DNA of 64,000 nucleotides from an uncultured Clostridium sp. (GTDB lineage Bacteria > Bacillota > Clostridia > TANB77 > CAG-508), in NCBI GenBank assembly GCA_948467875.1, contig CAOKFZ010000006.1:1-64000 (forward strand), given 5' to 3'. The notes under the pieces are model-generated. The model did no database searches. It was not told the DNA's origin and saw only the letters and a list, made by a program, of their open reading frames with translations. The first letter of the stretch is position 1. Each line of letters starts with the position of its first letter. The translations under genes were made by a program, and so were the position numbers. Shown in pieces: positions 1 to 8,129 of this stretch.

Positions 1-6
1 CTATCT

Positions 7-39
7 TATTTCATATTTTTTTTGGAAAAATATGAAATA
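7..39. promoter_or_regulatory. Perfect 14-bp inverted repeat upstream of the first prepilin-like gene
   Basis: Arms at 7-20 and 26-39 (TATTTCATATTTTT and its complement) flank a 5-base centre, ending 33 bases before the start codon at 73. It could be an operator or a hairpin in the leader. There is no T-run that would make it a clear terminator of an upstream gene. The TTTCA/TGAAA core resembles the operator repeats near the second prepilin-like gene at about 40.8 kb, which hints at shared control. Confidence 0.5.
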
Positions 40-72
40 TTTAAAAAATTAAAATAAAAGGGAGGATTTTTT

Positions 73-1947
73 ATGAAACAAAAAAATGTAGGGTTTTGTT
101 TGGATGAACCAAAAAATAAGGAATATAGTTTCACAAGCAAACTGCATCCTGAGGTTGTAACTCATAAATTTCGAACAACCTCAGGAATCACATTAGTAGC
201 ACTTGTTGTAACAATTATTGTGCTATTAATCTTAGCAGGTGTGTCAATTAATCTTGTGGCACGGAAGTAATGGTATTTTGGGAAAGACGACAAAGGCTGT
301 TAGCATTACAAAAGAAGCGCAAATGGAAGAAGAACTGCAATTAAAATTAGCGGAAATCATGATGGATTATTATGTGGAAGGAAAACGGGACAACGATATC
401 AAGCTATGTTAAGAAAAAGTGCGAGGAAAATGAAGACGGAATTTGGCAAATTGGCAATGTTATGTTTGCGTGCGACGAAGACGGAAACCTGTATTTTACT
501 GACTCGCAAGGCAATACGTCTGTGATTTCGATTGGAAATAATGGAGAAGTTACGATTGAAGGAGGCGTTTCAGCAGACGGAAGTATAAAAGACAACAAAG
601 CACCAAGTATTTCAGCAACATCAACGACCAATTCAATCACGTTTGTGGCAAAAGACATTTTGGCGGGTGTGGCAGGTTGGAATTATTCGACAACAAATGC
701 AGAGCCAACGAGTTGGAATGAGGTTTCGCCAACGCAAAAAAGTTTTACACATACAATTGAGAATTTGGCAAATAATACGACTTATTATATATGGGCGAAA
801 GATGCCAATGGAAATGTGAGCAGCGCCCAAGAAGTTAACACAAAGGATTTTGATGAATTTCGTTATGAGGTAAGTTGGGAAAACGCGACAGCAACGATTA
901 CGGTAAACGCACCCCAAATGGGCGTGCAATTTAAGACAAGCCAAGAAGGTGCTTGGGAGAATTATTCAGCAAGTAATCAGCCACAAGTAGCAAGTGGAAC
1001 AGTTGTATATTTTCAAGTGACAGACGGAAATAATATAAAAGAAATTAGTTCTGTGAAACCATTGAAGACAAGTACAATTACGTATCATGCCAATGGTGGA
1101 GAAGGAAATGTGCCAGCTGTGCAAAGTGCAAGGCATACAGATAATGTAACAGTGGATTTTGCGACAAAACCAAGTAAAAGTGGAATGAGGTTTATTGGGT
1201 GGTCAACGAATCCAAATGCAGGTGTAAACCCAGATACAGCGCAATATTCGGAAAGTGGAACAACAACTTTTGAAATGCCAGCAAATGATTTAGCTTTGTA
1301 TGCGGTGTATCAAAATGCAACACCAGTTTATGGAACAGCAATTAGTTCAATGTATGAAAATATTTACACAAGTTCAAATACAAGAGCACCTGTGGTGGTA
1401 AATCGTAAGCGGAGTAGGAAATTATCCTGGTACATATGATGTTATCGAATGGCTTGAAGGGATAAATATTCATGGAAGTTCGAATGGACTTACAGAGGAC
1501 TCTAAAAAAGCAAGAATAATAAAAGGTACAAATACTAATATTTTTGTGGAAAAAGTTCAAAACGAGTGGCTAGGATTTGGGATGTATGGTAGATGGGGAA
1601 CAGGGACTTCTGTGTCCCTATCAAATTTGAAATTATTGTTTTCGGATGGCACTGTGACTACAATCATGGAAGCAGTACAAAAGGGCTATGTGGAGCCATT
1701 GGTGTTGTGTGGAGGATATTTTTATCAAGATAAAGATTATGTTTTTCCTGAAATAATGAATATTTTAAATGGGGGAAATACAGGTGCACAGGCATTTCCA
1801 ATTTGTGAAATTATGTTAAAAGTGACTAAGGTAAAAAGTTTGAAGGGAATTTCTTTTGATTCAAGTGGTGAATGGTCTGTTGGAGGTGGCGATGGATTGA
1901 GAGTAAAAAAGTTTGATAATTTAGAATTGTCAACAGAGCCATTTTAA
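73..1947 (+). CDS. Prepilin-like surface protein with InlB-type repeat; read through three +1 shifts at CGG
   Basis: The gene reads as one 623-residue protein if the C of each in-frame CGG (262, 386, 1410) is skipped. Without shifting it falls into pieces ending at 270, 412 and 1439. The start at 73 follows GGGAGG. Residues about 36-62 form a prepilin-type leader and hydrophobic helix (SG|ITLVALVVT). A shared module (IAEIMMDYY) follows, then a fibronectin-like stretch near 160-230, an InlB-type repeat (YHANGG...FIGWS...LYAVY) and a unique C-terminal domain (GYVEPLVLCGG). It is probably an exported, processed surface protein. A paralogue at 39365-40712 has the first shift at the same codon. 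The reading-frame length is exact after three one-base skips. It could be a pseudogene, but the shift pattern argues against that. Confidence 0.8.
262..264 (+). other. +1 frameshift site, CGG (GCA CGG AAG TAA)
   Basis: In-frame codon 64 of the prepilin-like gene. Unshifted reading stops two codons later. Skipping C gives Val-Ala-Gly-Ser-Asn-Gly-Ile-Leu, the usual continuation of this leader family. The site is conserved in the paralogue at 40521-40523. Confidence 0.85.
386..388 (+). other. +1 frameshift site, CGG (AAA CGG GAC)
   Basis: Second site in the prepilin-like gene. The unshifted frame stops at 410-412. Skipping C gives ...VEGK-Gly-TTISSYVKKK and joins the long frame that runs to 1439. 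Confidence 0.82.
1410..1412 (+). other. +1 frameshift site, CGG (AAG CGG AGT)
   Basis: Third site in the prepilin-like gene. The unshifted frame stops at 1437-1439. Skipping C gives VNRK-Gly-VGNYPGTYDVIEW and runs on to the stop at 1947. Confidence 0.82.
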
Positions 1948-1956
1948 TAAAATGAG

Positions 1957-1984
1957 AAAAGAGACACAATTGTGTGTCTCTTTT
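1957..1984 (+). terminator. Terminator after prepilin-like gene 1
   Basis: GAGACAC / GTGTCTC stem (1961-1967 with 1974-1980), followed by TTTT and preceded by AAAA. It may work in both directions, since the convergent peptidase gene ends at 2015. Confidence 0.8.
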
Positions 1985-2014
1985 GTGATAGAATCGTGAA
2001 AATTATGTGAATTT

Positions 2015-3290
2015 TTATTGCAACATGCCTAGCACTAAAATTCCTAAATTTTCACGGTAAATTCCGTCAAATTGCGAAATGGGTAATGGATTTCTACCTA
2101 ACCCAACTTCGATGGTAAATCCGGGGCGATTGTAATAGTACACGAACCAGTCTTTGTAGCCTGCAAAGCTAGAAGCAGTCGGCACTTCTTCCACAGAATA
2201 ACCAGAAACTTGTGCAAAAAGGTTAGCAATTTGCGTAGAATTTGGTGGTGTGATATCTTGATATTTGTAATAAATAACACGCCCTTGCGTGTGGTAAGTA
2301 ATCATAAGTGAGAAATTGTGGCGCAAAGTAAAGTTATAAAGAGCGACAGATTCAGGAGCCGTAAGTGGACCAAATCCGACAAAATCACGTGGTGCAGGTT
2401 TATCGAAGCCCTGCTCGTATTTGATTTCTTTTGCTTGTTCCCAACCTGCTGGGAATTGTAAATTGAGGTCAATACCCTCTATATTTGCTTTCCAGCCACT
2501 TGGAAAGGGAATATCAGGAAAATTGTTCGCAATTGCCTGTGCCTCTGCATAAGCGCGTGAACCTTCTGTAATCAGCCCAGTGACCAAATCTACGCCATCT
2601 GGATTGACCATTGGAACCAAATAAAGCGAAACTTGCGAGAAAAGTTCTCTGGGATTATTCCCAAAAATCGGCATACCATTGACATAGCTTTTGGATAAAT
2701 TTTCTAGAAATTTCATCAAAAGTGGTGCTGTAATCCATTCATTTCCGATGAGTTGCAGCGCAATAAAATACTTCTTTAGCGCCATTGCCAAACTTAATAA
2801 CTGGCAAATTTTTGCCTAAAACGCTTGTGCCAATCATGGACATTTCCAAAAATGGATAAATTGTTTTTAAAGCAGATAAATCCATTTCCATAAAATCGGA
2901 ACAGTAACTAATGTTGGTTGGAACAACTGAGCCAAATGGCACAATAATTTGTTGCCCAATTTGCAAATTTTCGGCATCAATATCTGGATTGGCGTATAAA
3001 ATGCTATTGACTGTAGTACCAAAATTTTGAGCAATTTTGCTTAAAGTATCGCCACGTTTAATCGTATAATTTGTGTAGCCATTTATGTAAGGAAAAAGTG
3101 CATCCCAAGTAGCATTTCCAACAATTCCATCACTAGATAATCCAAAATTTCTTTGAAAGTTTTTGACAGAATTTTCGGTTTGCTTTCCGAAAAAACCATC
3201 AATGCTTCCAGAGTAAAATCCTAGTTTTTTGAGTGTACTTTGCAAAAGTTCAACATAAGGGCCACTTGAATTTAAACGTAAAATAACCAT
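2015..3290 (-). CDS. M14-type zinc carboxypeptidase with PG-binding and LysM domains; one +1 shift at CGG
   Basis: Predicted to be a peptidoglycan-directed gamma-D-glutamyl/meso-diaminopimelate peptidase. The ATG at 3290 is preceded by AAAGGA. Residues 1-70 form a peptidoglycan-binding domain ([15 protein letters not shown]), about 75-120 a LysM ([13 protein letters not shown]...[10 protein letters not shown]), and the rest an M14 catalytic domain. The frame breaks exactly inside the zinc-ligand motif: ACT CAT CGG AAA TGA. Skipping C at 2747 restores THGNEW (HxxE), and the rest runs to 2015 through [13 protein letters not shown] and FTIEVG. Corrected length is 424 residues. There is no obvious signal peptide, so export or sporulation-specific localisation is open. 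Confidence 0.88.
2745..2747 (-). other. +1 frameshift site, CGG (CAT CGG AAA TGA)
   Basis: Codon 182 of the M14 peptidase. Skipping C gives Thr-His-Gly-Asn-Glu-Trp, the invariant zinc motif of the family. Not skipping stops two codons later. Confidence 0.92.
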
Positions 3291-3349
3291 GTTAAAAAAT
3301 CCTTTCTTGTTTTTTCTATAATGTATGAAGAAAATGTGCCATTTGTGAA

Positions 3350-3378
3350 TTGACAAATTTGGGCAAATGAGATACAAT
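3350..3378 (+). promoter_or_regulatory. Sigma-A type promoter
   Basis: TTGACA (3350-3355), 17-base spacer, TACAAT (3373-3378), 41 bases before the start of the downstream gene at 3420. Confidence 0.7.
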
Positions 3379-3419
3379 AACCAAAGTTACACATATATAT
3401 AATAAGGGAGGAATGAAAT

Positions 3420-4916
3420 ATGAGTGAGGAGAACAAATTTAAAGCAACGCAAGATGTATTGCAAGAACCAAAGAAGGGAAGAAAGTTAATCATTGCAGTA
3501 ATTGCAATTTTAGTTGTGATAATTGCGATTGTGGCTTTTTATATGCTAAGGTTAAATCAACCAAGATACATATTTGATAAGAAAATTGAACAATATTTTA
3601 GTGCAAGTGAAAATATTGAGTATAACACAATGAAGGTAAATGCGGATTTGTCGCTTTCTGTGAATGGAGAGGATCCAGATGTGCAAGAAATAGCAGATTT
3701 AGTCAATGATGCTAAAATATCCATTCATGCAGAGGCCGACAAAGAAACACAAGAGGAAATTGTTGGTATCAAATTTGTCAAAAATGAAGAAGAACTTTTG
3801 GATGTTGCAGCCAAACTTGAAATTCAGTCAGATGATATGTATATGAAATTAGGAGAATTGTTTGACAAAACAATCAAGATGAAAATTTCAGAGGTTTATG
3901 ATACAGATGTAGCAATGTTCACGCCAGAGACAGTGAATCCAAAAGCAAGTTCAATTTTGATGAAGGAATTGAAGGCACAATTAAAAAATGAATATTTTTC
4001 AAAAGAAAAGACAACGATTGAAAACAAAGATTTGATGAAAAACACAATTGAGGTACCACTAGAAGAAGTAGCTACAATGATCAAAAATATTTGCGATAAC
4101 TTGTCAAATAACGAAGAATTTTTGAAATGTTTTGAATTCCCAGAGGAAACGAAGGAAAGTTTGCAACAAATCAGTGATGAAGCAGATAACTATATTTTTG
4201 AGGAAGACGAGTATTTGACGATTGATATTTATACAAAAGGATTTATGAAACAGATTGTTAGAGTGGATGTTTCAATGGACATTGAGGAAGACAATTACAA
4301 AGTGGCTTTTACAGCTTTGAGTGAAAGCGAATATTCTTATCAAGTTTATGTGAATGAAGAAGAACAATTAACAGGAAAAATCAATTACACAAATCAAGGA
4401 AATGATTTTTCAATGGGAATTAGCATGGAAGCAGATGGTGTAGAAATTGCTATGAAGGCAGAGGGAAATGTTGCTTATGACGAAGAATTAAGTGATTTTG
4501 ATGTGTCTGAAGCAGTCAATTATGAAGAGTTAACTATGGATGATATTTATACAATTATGGGAAATTTTATGAGTAGTGATTTGTATGAAATTTTTAATAC
4601 AACGGCAGGAGAAGGCAGGAATTTAGAAGGTTTTACTGAGGAAGAGCAAAGTGAAGAAGGAAAAGCGAAAGAAGAGGTAGAATTGCGTATTGCTGAAATA
4701 AGTACAGAATATTATGAAGAAAAATATGTAAATGAAAATGAAGAGATAGGAGAATTAGACGATTATATCGAAACTCAAATGGCTCTTTCAAGTCAAAAAA
4801 CAATGTCAGGGGACTTTGTTGTGACAATCCAAAATAAAAAAGTGGAAGTGCTAAAAGATGATGAAGTGATTGCGACTGGAATTTTAGAGGAAGGTTTTAT
4901 TGATTGGGAGTCATAA
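3420..4916 (+). CDS. Membrane-anchored extracytoplasmic protein of unknown function
   Basis: 498 residues. A short cytoplasmic tail is followed by one membrane helix (about residues 23-43, IIAVIAILVVIIAIVAFYML) and a large acidic outer region. I do not recognise the main domain; its repeated amphipathic beta-strand character recalls lipoproteins that bind hydrophobic ligands. The C-terminal 100 residues (EVELRIAEISTEYYEEKYV ... DDYIETQM ... VEVLKDDEVIATGI) match in pattern the module after the leader helix of the two prepilin-like proteins, so the three share a domain. ATG at 3420 has GGGAGGAA. It lies three bases upstream of trmFO and is probably co-transcribed with it. Confidence 0.7.
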   Translation: MSEENKFKATQDVLQEPKKGRKLIIAVIAILVVIIAIVAFYMLRLNQPRYIFDKKIEQYFSASENIEYNTMKVNADLSLSVNGEDPDVQEIADLVNDAKISIHAEADKETQEEIVGIKFVKNEEELLDVAAKLEIQSDDMYMKLGELFDKTIKMKISEVYDTDVAMFTPETVNPKASSILMKELKAQLKNEYFSKEKTTIENKDLMKNTIEVPLEEVATMIKNICDNLSNNEEFLKCFEFPEETKESLQQISDEADNYIFEEDEYLTIDIYTKGFMKQIVRVDVSMDIEEDNYKVAFTALSESEYSYQVYVNEEEQLTGKINYTNQGNDFSMGISMEADGVEIAMKAEGNVAYDEELSDFDVSEAVNYEELTMDDIYTIMGNFMSSDLYEIFNTTAGEGRNLEGFTEEEQSEEGKAKEEVELRIAEISTEYYEEKYVNENEEIGELDDYIETQMALSSQKTMSGDFVVTIQNKKVEVLKDDEVIATGILEEGFIDWES

Positions 4917-4919
4917 AAA

Positions 4920-6212
4920 ATGAATGAAATAATGATTATAGGGGCTGGTCTTGCAGGATGCGAGGCCGCTTTGCAAATTGCCAAAAAAGGTCATAAAGTA
5001 AAATTATATGAAATGAAACCACAGAAATTTTCGCCTGCCCATACGAATGCTGATTTGGCGGAGATTGTGTGCAGCAATTCGTTTAAGTCTAATCGTTTGA
5101 CAAATGCGTGTGGTTTATTAAAAGAGGAACTCCGAAGATTGGGAAGTGAAATCATTCCAATTGCAGATGCGAATTCGGTTCCAGCGGGGCAAGCATTGGC
5201 GGTTGACAGAGAAAAATTTTCAAAAGCTGTAACGAAGAAAATTGAGGAAAATCCCAATATTGAGTTAATTCGCGAAGAAGTCACGCAAATTCCAACAGAT
5301 GGGAAAGTGATTATTTGTACAGGACCGCTTACGTCAGATAATTTGTCTGCTGAAATTAGCAGGCTGATTGGCGAAAATGATTTGCATTTCTATGATGCGG
5401 CTGCCCCAGTTCTTGAGAAAAGTTCGATTGATATGGAAATTGCTTTTTGGGGTGACCGTTATGGAAAGGGCGAAGATGCTTATCTTAATTTGCCAATGGA
5501 AGAAGCGGAATATTTGGCATTTTATGAGCAGCTCATCAAGGCAGAAATTGTGACATTACATGACTTTGAGAAAAGAGAGATTTTTGAAGGGTGTATGCCA
5601 ATTGAGATTATGGCGAAAAGGGGAAAAGATACGCTTTTGTTTGGACCACTTAAGCCAGTTGGCTTTACAGATCCGCGAACTGGCAAAAGACCGCATGCCA
5701 TTGTTCAATTAAGGCAAGATAATAAAGAAGGGACATTGTTCAATTTGGTTGGTTTTCAAACCAATTTGAAATTTGGCGAACAGAAACGTGTGTTTTCGAT
5801 GATTCCAGGGTTGAAAAATGCGAATTTTGTGAAATATGGCGTGATGCACCGAAATACATATATCAATTCGCCAAAACTTTTAAGCCATACATATCAATTA
5901 AAAAGCAATCCGAATATTTATTTTGCAGGACAAATCACAGGTGTGGAAGGATATGTGGAATCGATTTCTTCCGGTTTTGTAGCAGGGATTAATTGTGTAT
6001 CAGAGAAAGAAATTGCATTTGATACCAAGACAATGATTGGAGCCTTGGCAGATTATATTTCGGCAGAAAATGATAGATTTCAGCCAATGAATGCCAACTA
6101 TGGAATTTTGCCAAGTTTGGATGAAAGAATTAAAAATAAAATGGAGCGATATGAAAAATTATCTCAAAGAGCATTAAATTTTTTGAATGTTAACTTTCCG
6201 TGCGTGACATAA
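4920..6212 (+). CDS. trmFO: Methylenetetrahydrofolate-tRNA-(uracil-5-)-methyltransferase
   Basis: Folate- and FAD-dependent enzyme that makes ribothymidine at tRNA position 54. The N-terminus carries the FAD-binding motif IIGAGLAGCEAALQ (residues 5-18), followed by family-typical ICSNSFKSNRL-like and GPLTSDNLS segments and FAGQITGVEGYVES near residue 340. About 430 residues, normal for the family. It starts directly after the upstream gene. All CGG triplets in this gene are out of frame. Confidence 0.95.
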   Translation: MNEIMIIGAGLAGCEAALQIAKKGHKVKLYEMKPQKFSPAHTNADLAEIVCSNSFKSNRLTNACGLLKEELRRLGSEIIPIADANSVPAGQALAVDREKFSKAVTKKIEENPNIELIREEVTQIPTDGKVIICTGPLTSDNLSAEISRLIGENDLHFYDAAAPVLEKSSIDMEIAFWGDRYGKGEDAYLNLPMEEAEYLAFYEQLIKAEIVTLHDFEKREIFEGCMPIEIMAKRGKDTLLFGPLKPVGFTDPRTGKRPHAIVQLRQDNKEGTLFNLVGFQTNLKFGEQKRVFSMIPGLKNANFVKYGVMHRNTYINSPKLLSHTYQLKSNPNIYFAGQITGVEGYVESISSGFVAGINCVSEKEIAFDTKTMIGALADYISAENDRFQPMNANYGILPSLDERIKNKMERYEKLSQRALNFLNVNFPCVT

Positions 6213-6270
6213 AATGACATGTTAAGAAAACGGGCGGGGCAAAATCAACAAAAAAATATATTCGAAAAAG

Positions 6271-6301
6271 CAGGAGAATAAATGAAATTCTCCTGTTTTT
6301 T
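6271..6301 (+). terminator. Terminator after trmFO
   Basis: CAGGAGAAT / ATTCTCCTG stem followed by TTTTTT. It sits between convergent genes. Confidence 0.85.
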
Positions 6302-6308
6302 GAGTTTT

Positions 6309-8129
6309 TTATAATTCTGTGTTAATTGGAATTGTAATGTAAAAAGTTGTGCCTTTTCCAATTTGAGTTTCGTAAGTTAAATTTCCATTGAAGTGAACTT
6401 TTATATTGGAGTATGACATAAACATACCAAGTCCAGTTCCATTTTTTCCTTTTGTTGTAATCATTTCTTTGAACAGTTTTTGTTGTGCCATTTCAGAAAT
6501 TCCTGGGCCATAATCTTTGATGGAAATGATGATATTAGATGTATTTCTTTGCGCAAGAAGTTCTATTTTTTTATTGGTAAAGCCAGTTCCATATGCTTCA
6601 ATGGCGTTGGAAATGATATTATTGATAATTTGTACTAAACTGTTAATATTTCCAGAAAGTAATTCAGCATCGCCAACATTGTTTTGGATTTCTAGGGTAG
6701 CTAGGGCATTTTTTATTTCATGTTTCATTAAAATGTCAACACGCTTGAATAATTCTGTAATCGAGAAATCCATAGATTCGCTTTCAGATAAAGTAACAGC
6801 CTGACCTTTTACGGTTGTGATAACATCTGACATATAGGAAATGTGTCCTCTCAATTTTTCAATCCATTGGCGCATGTCTGATGCAATTTCGTGCATGTCA
6901 TCATTGGTTACAGAATCGTTATCAAGTGACAAATCAAATTCGTTAATCAAATCAGACAAACCTTCTAGTCCACCTGCAACAGAGAAAATGGGAGTTTTTA
7001 AATTGTGTGCAATACCGCCGATCATTTGTCCAAGGGAAGCAAGACGTTCTTGTTCAATTAAAATGTCTTGGTTATTTTTGATTGTTTGGATGTCTTGTTT
7101 GTGCTGTGTAATATCCTTAAATAATACAAGAATTCCTAGGAAGTTATTTTTATTGTAAATATTGTTCATTTCAATTGTAAATGTTTTTTCAATTTCAGGA
7201 ACTTCTTCTTCAAATTGAAAAGTTTCAGTCGAAGTTTGAATTTTTTTAAGAGTGTCTTCAAAGGTGTTTTGAATTTTTATGTTGTTATCTTCCCTCGATA
7301 ATTTAAAGAGATTTTTGCTTCTTATGTAATCTGCTTTTGTATGAAAAGTATGTAAAAAGGTTTCATTGAAGTCTGTAATATTGTAGTTTTCATCTAATAC
7401 AATATAGCTATCAGAAATTTGATCAACAATTTTCTGAAGAGCGATAGGGGCAGATGAAATAAATTTAAATTTGAAAATTGCTAAAGCATAAAATATTGCC
7501 ATGAAGGCAAAAGCAATAGGAGTAGTGTACATAGAGGCAGGTATAATTTTGGCTGTTCCCAAACCATTGGCAAGCAAAGGAATGGCAATTCCTAAAGCAA
7601 GCAGAAGTGATTGTTTTGAAAAGAAGCCTGAATTTTTAATGGAGTATCTAAGTAAATAGATAACACCAAGTAGATAAAGTCCATATGTGTAAAGAGAATG
7701 AATTGTAAAATATTGACCGTATTTAACAATATTCATGTTGTTAGAGTATTGCTCAAACATTAAATGATGATATTCATTTGTGAGTGTAAAAATAATAGTT
7801 AAAGTAGGTATTAATAAAAATAAAAGGTTTTTTTTGGTTAATTTTACTTTTGTTTTTGAGAAGATTATACTTAATGAAAAAAAAGCAACTGGACTTAGCG
7901 CTACGCCAAAAACAGATAATTTTTCAAATGAAAAAGGGTTAATAGTTGTATTTTGCAATGAGATTTGTAATACAGAGCCTAAAATCCATATAAAAATAAA
8001 TGTTAAAAAGCTAAGAAAAGCATTTTTTAGTTGATTTTTCTTTTTTTGTGTAAAGAAAATTACGGCAAATAATATCAAGATTAAAATTTCTGAAATAATC
8101 ATTGCGATGAGTGAATTTATATTTTCCAT
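6309..8129 (-). CDS. Sensor histidine kinase with N-terminal 7TM region and PAS domain
   Basis: 606 residues. About seven membrane helices occupy residues 1-215, followed by a PAS domain (about 230-345, ISDSYIVLDENYNITDFNETF). A dimerisation segment carries the phospho-acceptor motif GGIAHNLKTP (His near 374). The HATPase domain has N-box NIISNAIEAYG, DYGPGIS and GTGLGMFMS. The start ATG at 8129 comes directly after the NRPS stop codon, and its ribosome site (GGAGG) lies in the last NRPS codons, so the two are translated from one message. No response regulator lies nearby. It could sense the NRPS product or its target. Confidence 0.9.
   Translation of the reverse strand: MENINSLIAMIISEILILILFAVIFFTQKKKNQLKNAFLSFLTFIFIWILGSVLQISLQNTTINPFSFEKLSVFGVALSPVAFFSLSIIFSKTKVKLTKKNLLFLLIPTLTIIFTLTNEYHHLMFEQYSNNMNIVKYGQYFTIHSLYTYGLYLLGVIYLLRYSIKNSGFFSKQSLLLALGIAIPLLANGLGTAKIIPASMYTTPIAFAFMAIFYALAIFKFKFISSAPIALQKIVDQISDSYIVLDENYNITDFNETFLHTFHTKADYIRSKNLFKLSREDNNIKIQNTFEDTLKKIQTSTETFQFEEEVPEIEKTFTIEMNNIYNKNNFLGILVLFKDITQHKQDIQTIKNNQDILIEQERLASLGQMIGGIAHNLKTPIFSVAGGLEGLSDLINEFDLSLDNDSVTNDDMHEIASDMRQWIEKLRGHISYMSDVITTVKGQAVTLSESESMDFSITELFKRVDILMKHEIKNALATLEIQNNVGDAELLSGNINSLVQIINNIISNAIEAYGTGFTNKKIELLAQRNTSNIIISIKDYGPGISEMAQQKLFKEMITTKGKNGTGLGMFMSYSNIKVHFNGNLTYETQIGKGTTFYITIPINTEL

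Noticed and set aside
6217..6240. CGG-rich stretch after trmFO as a further shift site
   Set aside because: It lies after the stop codon and before the terminator; no open frame on either side would be joined.
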